Source of the DNA: Triticum aestivum | Taxonomy: Eukaryota; Streptophyta; Magnoliopsida; Poales; Poaceae | Reading direction: 5' to 3' | Length of the DNA: 64,000 bases | Assembly (NCBI RefSeq): GCF_018294505.1 | Contig: NC_057801.1 | Location: forward strand, 196,514,445 to 196,578,444 | In this document: in pieces, positions 1 through 12,598 of the stretch | How the letters are laid out: every line of letters starts with the position of its first letter | How positions within the stretch are numbered: the first letter of the stretch is position 1 | Translations under genes and position numbers: made by a program | Notes under the pieces: generated by a model | What the model saw: the letters and a program-made list of their open reading frames with translations, nothing else | Told to the model about the DNA's origin: nothing | Databases searched by the model: none

Positions 1-582
1 TGAAAGTTTGCAACACAAATTGACGAGATGGCGTTGCGAGATTCTCGGGGAATGAGCTACGATAGCAAGCTCCAAAACATGAGCTGGTTCTGCTACACAC
101 ATGTGAACACGCTATCCCAGACAAGCATGACCACATTGTAGTATTACAACAAAACACTACCGAGTTCAGGTGGGAACCATCATTGCGGATAACGTAGTCC
201 TTGATTAAGCCCGGGTTAGCTCTTAAAAGGAAACTCCTTCTCCTTGAACAAATCAATCAGTGGCTTGGTGTGCTAGGGACACATATAGAATGGAGGTAGC
301 GAGCCTATCAAACCATAGCATACTTCGCACATGCATGACTGACTTGAGATGGTTCCAAAGGAGGCAACATTGACTTTCTCGAATTCATGGCGGCAACTTG
401 CATCAAATGCACATGAGTTAGAGGAGGTCACTTCTTTCATCCGGACATATGCTCCATGAGCGGGTCATGAAGATAATGCTTATAAAAGTTTCCAATACTA
501 GCTGGATGTTCAACACGAATCATGGAGAAAATAACAATGTTGCTAATGGGCTCAACAACAATTCATCTAGATTTCCATATAA

Positions 583-611
583 CTAGCGGAGTTTCCCGCG
601 CATTTGCGCGG
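583..611 (-). other. Helitron 3' terminus with subterminal hairpin
   Basis: Minus-strand order is hairpin stem CCGCGC, loop AAAT, stem GCGCGG, nine bases, then CTAG. The hairpin plus CTRR is the known Helitron termination signal. Confidence 0.85.
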
Positions 612-2412
612 CTAGATTTTTTTATATCTTTATAAATGTTGTTTTAGATCTGAGATAATCTGCAGTATGCTTAACTTCATAAAATTATGAATGATTTCTA
701 GTACACAACATATATTATATTACAGCAAAATTATGAATTAAAAAATGGATTTATTACCTATTACTCCAAAGTACCAACATTTTTTCCTGATCGTGTCTTT
801 CTTATTTACATTACCTTATATTTAATACATTGTCAGCATATATGTTGTTGATAACCTTTTGGCCAAAAGATTCACTCTGGGCCACATCTCGTTATTGCTT
901 TTAGTTATGATGGTGTGGAATATATTACATTTTAACTATTTTGGTTGATTGCGAATGAAAACGTAGTTATCGATGGGATTGAGCCTAACTCGCTTGGGTG
1001 GGAAGTAGCCATACAATCACATGATCATGATTCACTTACTCGCGAATAAGATTTTAAATTTCATATTTATACTGTCATGGCTATCATGCAAAATTATACT
1101 TTATTTTAAAATGTCTGGAATATCCGTTTTTTTATCTTTGCTCATATCATAATTTAGATTCTGATTGTGTACATGACAATATGTGGTTTACTAATCCAAT
1201 TGGTAAGGGCTAATCGCAATCGCTTTTACTTGCATATTTTGCTTTCTAATCAGAACATGAAGGGTGGTTCATATTGGCATTGGACTCTAGTACGTGCCTA
1301 TGCATGTGATGCCTCGTATGACCTTGATCACAAAAAATTTAAGCAGTGTTGGCTCATATGTGTTGGACTCGGTTAGATTAGGCTATTTTGGGATTTATTT
1401 TTTTCAATGATGTTTGGCCTACACGTACTTTTCTTCCAAAAGCCTTCTTTAAAGTTTATATCTTTTATGTTATGATCTAGTTCTATGTGCGGTGTCCAAA
1501 CTGGACTGTACGTGAACCTGTTTTGTTATTGTTTCGGACAGAACTTTATGTAGAAGTTCTTTAGAGGTAGTTTACTTTTTCTCTCTCTATTTTTAACAGA
1601 TGTGTCTATGTTGACTCTGTATGTGACTTTTATTCCAAGCAGGCCTTCACATAGTTTCGTTTTCAGTAATGTGTACTATCGTATGCATGTTGGACTAGCC
1701 ATTGACGCACATAAAAAAATTACTCCCATAGATCTGTCAACAATAGGATCTGTTTGTTCTTTATATCAACGGAATATATTTTTCTCTTATGTGGAATTTT
1801 TTTCATACCATCCAATGTAGTTCTATTATTTATCCATTCACTAAGTGTATCTAATATTACAACCGAATTCATATATACTATTGATAAATTTTACACTAAT
1901 TTAATATTAACGCTTCTAACCTTTTACCACCTCGCTTGTTTTTTTACCTTTGATGGCCCACTACTATTTGCCCATAATATTTTATGATTACCTGGAGTGT
2001 GAAACTGGGCCAAACTATGAATGTGGCAGGTTATTTACGTAGCCTCTCGATGGGCCTACGTAGCCTTCATAGGGATATGCAAGTTTCTTTTTCCTCTTAA
2101 CAGAATTCAAATCGGATTTGAGTAGTTGTCCGTGTCCTTCACGCATATAACAAACATGATCTTGGCTTTCCAACCTTTGAGTTGTCCTTGTCATGTACGT
2201 GATTCTACTTTTTCTTTGCACCGTTTACATCGCAGGTACATGTACGTGACAGTTTTAATATGTGCCAAATAGTGCTTGTCTAGAAAATTTGTATGTAACG
2301 TAATATTGTTAAATCTGAGCCGTAAGTATTATTAATCAACGATGTATATTATTTTAGCTTATGTGGAAGAACGTGGTGTCTAATTTGGCTTCTGTCTTAA
2401 TTATATAATAGA
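583..2412 (-). mobile_element. Non-autonomous Helitron, 1.83 kb
   Basis: On the minus strand the element begins with TC (TCTATTATATAATTAAGACAG, 2412 leftward) preceded by A. It ends with CTAG at 583-586, followed by T. Nine bases before the CTAG is a GC-rich hairpin, CCGCGC-AAAT-GCGCGG (596-611). This 5' TC, 3' hairpin, CTRR end and insertion between A and T define Helitrons. No Rep/helicase ORF is present; the ORFs in the AT-rich interior are below 80 codons, so it would depend on an autonomous partner. It sits inside the internal region of the large LTR element. Both termini are visible, so the call is firm; the subfamily is not assigned. Confidence 0.88.
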
Positions 2413-4427
2413 TTGAAGTTCCACAATTGTGTGAACACGGGGATAGCATTGGTCAGACCAAAAGATGTAATGGTGTATGCTCGAGGAGAAACCAGGAGTA
2501 AGACAGCATTACGAGCATCGTTGGTTCTGATTTGATTTGAGGATAGCCCATGCTCAAATCAAAGTTTTGACAAGACAATAGATCCAACAACTGACCACGA
2601 GGATCAATCGATGAATATATCATCTTTCTTCAACACACACAAACGTAAAGATATCCCTTTGGAATGAACTAAACTTGGCAAAGCTTTTATCTTCCAACTC
2701 TCCAAGTTGTTGTTTAGCTTAACCAACTAGCTCAGGGGTATCCAACACAGACTCTTGGAGAAGGGGTGGTTACAAGAAACCAACTTGATCACCAGCTCAA
2801 CATAGCGATCAGGTGACAACCTGGTAATACTTCCGAGAAGATATTCGGAAAATCACGAACCACCAGTATGTTACTCAGCTTGAGAACAATCTTGCTTCTT
2901 AGGGCAAGATGATATGATCAAAAGAGCGAGGATTTGAAATAATCCTAACTCATCAATCAAAGAGTGCACCAGGAAAATGGACTAGGTAGCACGATCAATC
3001 TTAGGATGGAAATTTAATAACCAACACACTAAGAATGAAATTGTTGTCCATTAACTACTAGGCAACAAGGTTGCTAGAAGTATAGATTTCACACATCACG
3101 ATTCACTTGTCGGCATTCTGATTGCGACAACACGGGAACCGATGAATGAACAACAATGGTGAGAGGTATCACTGCATCAAGAGTTCATAGGATGGTGTGC
3201 AATTCCCATGATATTCCTGATATAAAGATGGTAATACTTTAAGGTAGAACAGACCAGAAGCTGGATTAGCAATTTGATCTGCGGAATACAACCTCTTTGA
3301 CCCAATCCCAGAGATGGACGAGGTACTGGAGTTTGTTTCTCCTAGTCATTCCGGAGTAGAATGGCTTGGCGGACCACAAAATAATAGGCATCAATAACAC
3401 GAATGCACGCCATAAACTTGGCTATCAACTGATAGACATGGATTTGAATACAACTACAGAGGGACAACTCAAAGGAACATATATCTTTCTGAGTTGTGGA
3501 TGCATAGGTTAGTATGTCGAACAAGTTCAACATATTTCTTCCGGATAACCCATGCTGAAGAGGAAGGACTGGCAGAATCACAACATAGAACCTAGAACCC
3601 ATCAAGAGCACTCTTGTTGTGATCTCTTGGTTCAAGGAACTTCTGCTAGAAGCAGTTCATGGTATTTGGAAGAAGGAAATACCACGGACCTCGAGGACTA
3701 ACGCAAAGGTTACTAATATCCTAAAGGAACTAGTAAACACTATCAACATAAAATAAGTAGGGTGAATCTCGGGTTCAAAATCCAGGGATAGAATACCTAC
3801 TAACTAAATGGCATCATGGGATGCTTCGAGAATGATGGCTAGACTCATCACACTGGGACACTAAACATGGCTAAACTACTAGGTGATCCCCTAAGACACC
3901 TAGGGTCACGATAATAACTCCAACATATATGTCGAGGCAATAGGGTACCTCAACTCAGCAATTAGTGCGATTAACCTGGCGTAGAAGAACATCGAAACCA
4001 GTGGAAAAGGATTTTGCAAGTGCATCAGATTGTTTAGAAACCTGGGATGACTCGGACAGCATAACGGCTGGAAATGCTCAAAAGATTGAGATGTCCTACA
4101 AAATGATGGCATAACCACTTAACATCACAATAACAAGGTTCTGAGACCAGCTATGAACACACAAAGGTAGTAGAAACTAGACTGAGGCTTAAATCCGACA
4201 ATCTTAAAAATCTACGGATTAGTAACACGTGATCCTGATAGAAAGAAGAGATAGCCTAGTCCTTAACCCCGGTAGAAAAGAAGAGGCTGACTCAGATCAG
4301 AAGGGCATAAGGTATAAGGAGTAAAAAGAGCCTTACGTTCCATCCCACAATCAATTCTCCTACATAACTAAAGAATTTCTAGACTCAACTTCGACCAGTT
4401 TGGCTTGGTAATCCTACAGGCAGTCAA
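2413..4427. other. Non-coding internal region of the large LTR element
   Basis: About 2 kb without a convincing gene. It resumes the sequence interrupted by the Helitron at 583-2412. No retroviral protein motifs are seen on either strand. The minus-strand ORFs at 3342-3635 and 3906-4118 have no recognisable domain and are probably chance. Confidence 0.6.
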
Positions 4428-4440
4428 GCTCTGATACCAA
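4428..4440 (-). other. Primer-binding site, initiator tRNA-Met type
   Basis: The minus strand reads TTGGTATCAGAGC three bases inside the LTR edge at 4444. This matches the 3' end of plant initiator tRNA-Met, the usual primer of many plant LTR retrotransposons. It fixes the orientation (minus) and shows that 4444-8579 is the 5' LTR. Confidence 0.88.
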
Positions 4441-4443
4441 AGT

Positions 4444-7400
4444 TGTTAGGACCCCGACTCAATGCCACATAGATCTAGCATGTAACACCTCATATCACTT
4501 TGCGGCCTCACGCACGGTATTCCCACGTGTGTCGCCTTACCTTTGCCCGGGACTGTTTGCGCCTTTTGGCACACGTATAAGATTGTGTCGCTAGCATCCA
4601 TATGATAAGGAGCCCGGGCTGACATGGCTAGTCGTAAACCCAAAGTGGCACAAACTTACAGGGACAGGCATCCATGACCCAGCATCGAACGTGTCGGTCA
4701 TCAGCGAGTGAATCCAGGCTGTAGCACTGGGCTGGCAGGACTCCGGTGAACCGGGCTGTAGCGGTCTAACAGGACTCCGATTTTCATCGTGTGACATTTC
4801 CCCGAAGGGACAGACACAGGAACGAAGAAGGACAAATGCCGGCCAGCCTAGGTGTTCCGGAGCAGTAGCAAGCTACCATGGCTCAGTGGAAACACTAGGA
4901 GACATTTCCCGGTAAGAGAGGCTACTAAGGATAAACAACTAGATAGTCAGATCCCACACATACCAGGCATTTCAATAGCATACACACAATATGCTCGATA
5001 TGTGCAAATACAACATGGCATCACAACATGACTCTACAACTCAAGTATTTTATTCAATAGGCTCCGAGGAGCGAGATATTACAAACATGGGTCTCATGAC
5101 CCAACATTCAGAGCATACAAGTCAAAGCACACGCGGAAGCTTAACATGTCTGAGAACAGACAACAAAAAATTAAAAAGGCTAAGAAGCCTGACTATCTAC
5201 CAGATCCTGCCGAGGGCACAAGATCGTAGCTGAGGTAACAAGCTAAACATCGAAGTCCACACGGAACTACTAGTGAGACTGAAGTCTCTCTGCAAAAACA
5301 TAAAATAGGCAAGCGTGAGTACAAATGTACCCAGCAAGACTTACATCAGAACTAACTACATATGCATCATTATCAACAAAGGGGATGGTGGGGTTTAACT
5401 GCAGCAAGCCAGCTTTGACTCAGTGGCTATCCTAAACTACGACTGCAAGTAACTCTTTTGAGGTGGCACACACGAGTCCACATATTCACCATATCAATAC
5501 ACCACTATGGATCCGCTCCCGTCTCCCTACGAGAACGCCATCCATAGCACTCACGCTTATCTTGCGTATTTTAGAGTATCCACTTTCACTTGTCTATGAA
5601 CTGTACAGGCAACCCAGAAGTCCTTTACCGCGGACACGGCTATTCGAATAGATGATGTTAACCCTGTAGGGGTGTACTTCTTCACACACGCTCTCGCCAC
5701 TTACCACTATGTACATGTCATGTATCTCGGCAACCTTCAAGCGGAAGCCTGGCGAGGGAGTCGGCCACGACCTGACTAACCACACAAGTCTCTAGTCCAG
5801 GTTTATCGCCTATTCGAGTTCCATCCGCAAGGAGATCCGGCCGGGGTGTCGCTCACAGCCCCAAACGATGTGTGCAGGGTTCCCAAGCCCACCATCCGGG
5901 TGCCACTTGCTACACCGGGCCACTGTGCCTAGTCTGTCCCAAGCCCATCTGTACCGGGTGCCACTTGGTAGACTACTAACACTACCTACAAACACCAGAA
6001 ACTAGTTGCGACTCCTGGACAGAGATCAAGTTGGTTAATAAGTCGAGAGAGTCAATTAAGGATCCCAATGTGTGGTAGTAGCTGTTCATGGATCACAAAC
6101 ACAGAACTCAGTTCCTAAGGACAGTTTCAATGAGACAACCCACCATGTTCTCCTACATGGCCTCTCACTGCTACCTTTACCAAATCATGTTCACACACTT
6201 GGCTCACACACAGTAGGACATGTTCACACACCTCTGGTTCATCCCCAATGAATCAGACCTGACTCAACTCTAAGCAGTAGCAGGCATGACAAACAAGCAT
6301 GAATGAGTAGGCACAACAGGGCTCAAACAACTCCTACTCATGCTAGTGGGTTTCGTCTATTTACTGTGGCAATGACAGGTTACAGTTGAATCATTGTTGT
6401 CCTAATGCAGTAAAAGAGAGCAGGAGCGAGAGAGTGGGATTGTATCGGAATGAACAAGGGGGTGTTGCTTGCCTGGCACTTCTGAAAATAGTATAGTTCT
6501 TCATTGGTGTCATTGATCACATCGTCGAAACACGTCTATCGAGAGGGAACAAACATCGGCAAACAAGAAGAAACACAATCAATGCAATGCACAATATGAT
6601 GCATGACCATGACATGGCAATATGATGTGGTTTGAGCTAATGCAACTAGTAACCAGATTAAATGAAGTTGGTTTGAACCAAAGATTCAAATTCAACTCCA
6701 TATGTGATTATTCAAATGCCATTCATATGATTTGTGCTAAGCAACAGCTATAAGTTGTTCTAACATGCATGAAAATGGTACAGATGGATAGATTGGATTT
6801 TTCTGTTCATTTTTCATATATAAATTATTTCATTCTGAGCTACGGTTGAATTTATATGATTTTTAGAAGTTTAGGGCATTTTTTGGAATTTCATGAATAA
6901 GATTAAATAAAAAAAATCAATTACTGCGTCAGCATTGTGTAAGCATGACGTCAGCGAGTCAACCGAGGCTGACCAGTGTCAAACCTGACCAGTGGGGTCC
7001 ACTGGTCAGTGACCCAGCGTCATTAGTGTCACGGACATGTGGGTCCGATCAATGGCCACGTCAGCGAGGTCAAGGCCGACGCGTGGGGCCACTGTGATTA
7101 ATTAGGGGGATGGGGCCCATTTGTTAGTGACTAGCGGTGGATTAGTTAGCGGCATCGTTAGCCTCTAATGACGACACCACGTCGGCATGGCCGGGGTTAG
7201 GCCTTCAGCGACCTTCCGGCGCGGCGGAGTTCACCGGAGTGGCTCGGGTTTCACCTACCGGAGACCGTTTGGGCCGCGGGCGGTACCGTTGGAAAGCTGG
7301 CACTCGGCCGCATCCAACGGAGGTGGAGGGAGGCCCTAGGGTTGCCGGAGTTGGGCTCGGCGATGAGGTCAAGCGGCTGCGGGGCTCGGGTTCCAGTGGG

Positions 7401-8579
7401 CGCAGGGCTGCAGCTCGCGTACGGTGAACGGGGTGGCACAAGAGGCATCTAGGGGCGGCATAATCACACCTGTGCCACGGGGGCAAGCAGGGGTAGCTCG
7501 GGAGTGTGGGCTTGCCGGCCATGGCGGACAGCGGCCTCGGTTGCTCACAGGGCGGTGGCTAGAGGAGAAACACGCCGACGGGGAGAGGGATGAGAGGTGC
7601 AGAAGCTCATAGGGAGGCAGAGGAGATGGTCAGCGAGCTCGGGGACGACTTGGAGACGGTGAATCAGAGCCGGCGATCTTCGTTGCCCGTCGGTGAAGAC
7701 GACGACGATGGCGTCACTGCAGGGCTCCTGGCGTCGTGTGTGTTGACGGAGACGATGTACGCGATGAGTGCGGAGCTTCTAGACAAGTGGGGAGGCGAGG
7801 GGAGGCCAGTGGGCACGGCTGCGGTGAGCTGCGCACTGCGGGTGTGTTCGGGCGGCTGCGAGAGAGAGAGAGCCGGAGTGGTGGGGAGAGGCCAGAGAGG
7901 TGGGGGAGTGGACGAGGGGGTGCTGGGCGTATCCAGGCGCGGATAGGCCCGAAGGAGAGGCCGCCAGCACGAAGCAGGAGGTGGAGGCTCGGGCACGGGC
8001 GCGTCGACACGCCTCTGCCAGTAGGCAGAGGTTGAAGACAGCGGTGCCCCTGGTGGGCTGGGCCACCAAGGGGACTGGCTAGGTGGGCTGGGCCAGCACA
8101 GGTGAGACGCAGGTGGGTTTCTCTCTCTCTGTCTCTCCTTTATTTTGTTTCAGTTTTCTATTTTATTCCTCTGTTTTGAATTAGTAAACTACCAATTCAT
8201 TTCATAAAATCCTAGAAATAATTATGGGTGCTTTCTGAATTATTCCGGTGACCCTTAACAATTTCGAACATTTTTGGAGCATGTAAAATATATATAGCAT
8301 TTAAATAGCTCCAATTCAAATATGTTTGAATTAATTCAAAGTCCAAATATGTCCTGCAAAAATGTGAACCATTTTTTGGTAGATGCTTCCACCTTGATCC
8401 AGAAATGGTGAACATTTTTAAAGGGCATTTTGAAATCATTGAAAAATATTTTGGTTGAACCTATTTGAATTCCTTTTGATTCTAGGGTTTGAACATCCCC
8501 ATTTCAAGTTAAATAAAATTTAAACATGATGCACACATGAAGCTAGCCTAGTGCAAAGGCATAAGCTAGGGATGTGACA
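4444..8579 (-). repeat. 4.1-kb LTR (5' LTR) of the large non-coding retrotransposon
   Basis: On the plus strand the LTR runs from TGTTAGGACCCCGACTC to GGGATGTGACA, so both ends carry TG/CA. The first half matches 57426-59914 and the start of 59915-63983 at moderate identity by eye. The block 7140-8100 is very GC-rich and produces many overlapping ORFs on both strands (for example 7205-7522, 7590-7946, 7664-7996), none with a domain; I treat them as compositional. A perfect 25-bp palindrome lies at 6985-7009. Confidence 0.85.
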
Positions 8580-9234
8580 TCCGCTGCCAAATGCTCCTTC
8601 AGATCCTGGCTATACTGCATGCACCATGGCTTATGACGGTGCTTATTTGGTGGAGGGGTCGATGATTTGGGTGGAAGGTGTCGTGCTCGCGCCGGCAGTC
8701 GGGGCATGTGGGATGTGGAAGGAGGAGGAGGGGGGGTTCAGGTGTGGATTACCTGCCTAGATAGGCGAGGCAGGGCAGCGTGAAGGAGGGTCACCGGCGA
8801 GGAGGCGACACTGCAAGCAAGGAGTGAAGGCTTCAACTTGGAAAGGAAGGCGGAAACAGGGGAATGTGGCTTTTGGTAAGGGGGAGGGGCAGGGAGGTAG
8901 ATATTTCCGCGGAAGCCAAAAATTTGGAATCGCTTCAGCGAAAAAACTAGCGTGCAAAGTGTCATCAGACACGGTCCCTTATTCAGAGCATGCTGTGGAC
9001 TGTAGCCGACGAACCTTCTCGAGTAAGCCATAGGTGTAGTATACACCGACGGTGCTCCAGGACATTTTGTACTACATCTCACACGGTTGGTGATAATAAA
9101 CTGTGTGGGATCTACTTGATTTTTCATCTTGATTTGAATTACATAATGGGGTCACAGCTGCAAAGGATGGTGTTTGAATTGCTAGAACTTCTATCTGTAG
9201 TGAACATGCAACTATAGGTGTGTCGTCAAAAAAT

Positions 9235-11420
9235 TTGGAATTAATCAGGGTTCGTTTGGACGTTTTTATATGGTAACTTGGTTTTCTAGGAATTTCATGT
9301 GCACAATTCAAAATTAAACCACATGCACATGCTCCGGTGCACCAAAATGGGTTGTAAAATGATATATGTGTCCATGGATTGATGCTTACGTCCCATTCAA
9401 GAAATGGGGATGAATTTCAAACACCACGACACCGTGGCTCTCCAGAAAATGTTGAGGTGCTTGCTTTTGTAGTTCTAGTAAATACAAAACTCATCTGAAA
9501 TTCATGAACCTTGGCATGCTATCATGGAATAGCATCATGATGCTGGGGTAAAAAAATGTGGTCCCATTTGAGCCAAATTATGGTATAAGCTTCTCGCAAA
9601 CCAGAGCTTCTCTCACAACAAGCATGATGGTTTCGGTAGGGAACGTTTCACCTTTCTGCACGAAATGATATGCGTTGCATCTTCTCAATTTCAATTTTTT
9701 TCCTAGTGTCAACATAGAACAACAGGGGTGTTGTGTCAATTTTTGGGATTTTTCGGCGTTCGCTTGGACATTTTTATACATTAACTGAGTTTTCTATGCA
9801 TTCATGTGCATAATTCAAATTTGAACTACATGCACATGCTCTAATGCATATAAATTAGTTGAAAATTCAAATTTGTGTCCTTGGTTGCATGCTTAATTAG
9901 GTCCCATGCAAGAAATGTGAATGAATGACGTCAAACACCCTGCCACCGTCACTCAGCCGCAAACATTGAGATATATACCTGGTTTTTAAATTCTAGTAAA
10001 TCCAAAGCTCGTCTAAAATTCATGAAACTTGGCATGCAGTCATGGAGTGGCATCACATGCCATGGTAAATTTATTGTCCCATTTGGGGCAGGTTTGGGGA
10101 TATGCTTCTCACAAACCAGAGCTTCTCACAACAAGCCCAATGGTTTCGGTAGGGAATGTTTCACCTTTGCACGAAACGATATGCATTGCCTCTTCTCGAT
10201 TTCATTTTTTCCTAGTATCAGCATAGATCAATAGGGGTGTTGTGTCAATTTTTGGGATTTTTGGGGTTTAGCTTGGACATTATTATACATTAACTGAGTT
10301 TTCTATGCATTCATGTGCATAGTTCAAATTTGAACTACATGCACACATATGCTCTAATGCATATAAATTGGTTGAAAATTCAAATATGTGTCCTTGGTTG
10401 CATGGTTAATTAGGTCCCATGCAAGAAATGAGAATGAATGTCAAACACCCTGCCACCGTCACTCGGCCTCAAACATTGAGATATATACCTGGTTGTTAAA
10501 TTCTAGTAAATCCAAAGCTCGTCTGAAATTCATGAAACTTGGCATGCTGTCATGGAACGGCATCAACATGTCGTGGTAAATTTTTTGTCCCATTTGGGGC
10601 AGGTTTGGGGATATTCTTCTCACAAACCAGAGCTTCTCACAACAAGCCCGATGGTTTCAGTAGGGAACGTTTCACTTTTCCTGACGAAATGATATGCATT
10701 GCCTCTTCTCGATTTCAATTTTTTTCCTAGTGTCTACATAGAACAACAAGGGTGTTGTGTCAATTTTTGGGATTTTTGGGGGTTCGCTTGGACATTTTTA
10801 TACATTAACTGAGTTTTTTAAGCACACATGTGCATAATTCAAATTTGAACTATACATGCACACATATGCTCTAATTAATGCATATAAATTGGTTGAAAAT
10901 TCAAATCTGTGTCCTTGATTGCATGCTTAATTAGGTCCCATGCAAGAAATGAGAATGAATGTCGTCAAACACCCTACCACCGTCACTCGGCCACAAACAT
11001 TGAGATACCTGGTTTTTAAATTCTCGTATAAATCCAAAGCTCGTCTGAAATTCATGAAACTTGGCATGCATGCTATCATGGAACGGCATCAACATGCCGT
11101 GGTAAAAAATTTGTCCCATTTGGGGCAGGTTTGGGGATATGCTTCTCACAAACCAGAGCTTCTCACAACAAGCCTGGTGGTTTTGGTAGGGAGCGTCCCA
11201 CCTTTGGGGACAAAACGATATCCATTGCCTCTTATTGCTTTGAAATTTTTTTCTCATGTCAACATAAAACAACAGGAGTGTTATGTCAATTTTTGGTATT
11301 TTTCGAGGTTCGTTTGGACATTTTTATGCATTACTTTTGTTTTTCAATGCATTTATGTGTATAATTCAAATCTTAACCATTCACGTGATGCCACATGTCT
11401 TGGTTTTAATGGCTGTAGGT
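9235..11420 (+). repeat. Tandem array, period about 515 bp, roughly four units
   Basis: The anchor AATTCATGAAMCTTGGCATG recurs with its CATGAA at 9503, 10021, 10531 and 11053, giving spacings of 518, 510 and 522 bases. Each unit also carries CACAAACCAGAGCTTCTC, TTGTGTCAATTTTTGG and a GCATATAAATTGG block in the same order. Partial units flank the array (about 9235-9480 and 11283-11420). Short ORFs such as 10022-10234, 10539-10730 and 10940-11425 recur because the DNA recurs; they show no domain. The array is probably structural DNA of the CACTA element or a local satellite-like expansion. Confidence 0.85.
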
Positions 11421-12055
11421 TTTAATGGCTCTTGATCGCAAACTTTTTAGAAAGAACACCCGTATGCAAAGTAAGAGCAGGATTTGTGCATCTCTTCAAC
11501 ACAAATGGTTGTTTTGAATGACCCGTGTCCAACCACTTTACAAACAATTTGGTAAGATTTGCATTGGTCATATTGGGTATGTTGCCATTTGTCAAACTAG
11601 AAAGATTATCATTTGTTGATCTTGTAACATTGCCATTTTTCAACCTTGTAACACTGTGATTTGTCAAAATATGAAGCTAAAAATCACTACCAGTATCAAA
11701 TTTTTGCAACTAAAATTCAGTAATTAAGCATAAATGGAGGCGATCGAGGAGCGTGTTTAGCTGGGCATGCAGCGGGCGGCGCAGTTCCTGATACGACTTT
11801 AATGCAGACGAGGGAGAGGGTAGAAGTTCCCGAAATGTTGAACCGCCAAGGATGCATCCTCCTTCAATTAGCATCTTGAATGCATGACGGAAGTAATGGG
11901 AGGAGGACCGGGAAAAGAGGTAGCACGATGTGAATGCAACGTAGTTTACACTCATATAAAGGCAACCCTCCATTCCAATGCATCTACCACATCGTACGTA
12001 CCTAAGCATTTGCCTAAGCACCTACACTAAGCGCAAAAGTGCTCACTCCAGACCC
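11421..12055. other. Non-coding leader with a copy of a 76-bp direct repeat
   Basis: Nothing coding is seen. CATTGCCATTTGTCAA-like motifs recur at 11575-11670. The segment 11658-11733 is repeated, diverged, at 12874-12949, 1216 bases downstream, so the DNA between them may be one unit of an ancient duplication. A TATA box at 11955 precedes the next ORF. Confidence 0.5.
11955..11960 (+). promoter_or_regulatory. Candidate TATA box for the ORF at 12056
   Basis: TATAAA in the context CATATAAAGGC lies about 100 bases before the ATG at 12056. The spacing suits a plant core promoter with a short leader. Support is sequence only. Confidence 0.45.
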
Positions 12056-12598
12056 ATGGCAGCGGTGCGCGCGAGCGGCCAGCGGCTGTGCTAGACGGTC
12101 CATGATGCTAGCCTATGGCATGACACCGAGGATCGTATCCATGCGGTGTTGGCGACCGGCTGGTGGATGGCCGCCGTTGACGCCAGCTATGACTCTTAGT
12201 TGGACCAGATGATCGTTGCCACCACCAACAAGTTCGCCGTCGTCAAGAAGCTCGTGGACAACATCGCCGTACTCCTCCAAGCCGCACGGTCGGGCTGCTC
12301 ATTGCCTGCCACCCTAATCGGCCTCCATGGTCGGAACCTCTTTCAAGCATTGGTGGTCCTACGACTGCCCGATGACACCACGAAGAATGTGCACGTAGAG
12401 GTCGCGCTCGCCGCGAGGTGCCTCGCCCTGCAAGAATTTGTCAACCTACACATCCACGTGTACGAGCAAATCGTGTACATAGGTATCTACAAGGCCAGTG
12501 AGGACGCTACGACATTGGCCTTCTTCAACCGGCTGGAAGCCTTGGATGCCTTTGCTGAGAATCACCTTGACCTCGCCACAAAAGCGGCCGATCCTTAG
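12056..12598 (+). pseudogene. Captured gene relic of unknown function
   Basis: From the ATG at 12056 one frame runs to the TAG ending at 12598, broken only by TAG codons at 12092-12094 and 12197-12199. The 132 codons from 12200 are open and have a protein-like composition: an N-terminal segment with MIVATTNKFAVVKKL, then a mixed alpha/beta region containing LHIHVYEQIVYIGIYKAS and NRLEALDAFAENHLDLA. I do not recognise a family. The TATA box upstream, GC-rich codon use and position beside an exonuclease-like relic in CACTA DNA suggest a host gene fragment captured by the transposon. With two stops it is unlikely to work unless translation starts at the internal ATG at 12209. Confidence 0.55.

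Larger units (their letters stand above)
1..8579 (-). mobile_element. Large LTR retrotransposon, partial (internal region plus 5' LTR), non-coding type
   Basis: Reading on the minus strand, a 4.1-kb LTR (4444-8579) is followed by a primer-binding site and then by about 4.4 kb of internal DNA running off the left edge. A Helitron interrupts the internal DNA at 583-2412. I see no gag, protease, reverse transcriptase or integrase motif in 1-582 or 2413-4427; the only ORFs are under 100 codons and unconvincing. Very long LTRs with a non-coding interior fit the LARD (large retrotransposon derivative) class known from Triticeae. The family name is not certain. Related LTR copies lie at 57426-59914 and 59915-63983. 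Confidence 0.8.

Noticed and set aside
4428..4440. tRNA gene fragment
   Set aside because: Only the 13-base primer-binding match is present; no cloverleaf.
7205..8082. Overlapping GC-rich ORFs on both strands
   Set aside because: They lie in a GC-rich part of an LTR, overlap in several frames on both strands, have no domain, and correspond to similar chance ORFs at 62546-63668.
9235..11420. CRISPR-like or terminal repeats
   Set aside because: Units are about 515 bp, directly adjacent, without unique spacers; this is a tandem array in plant DNA.
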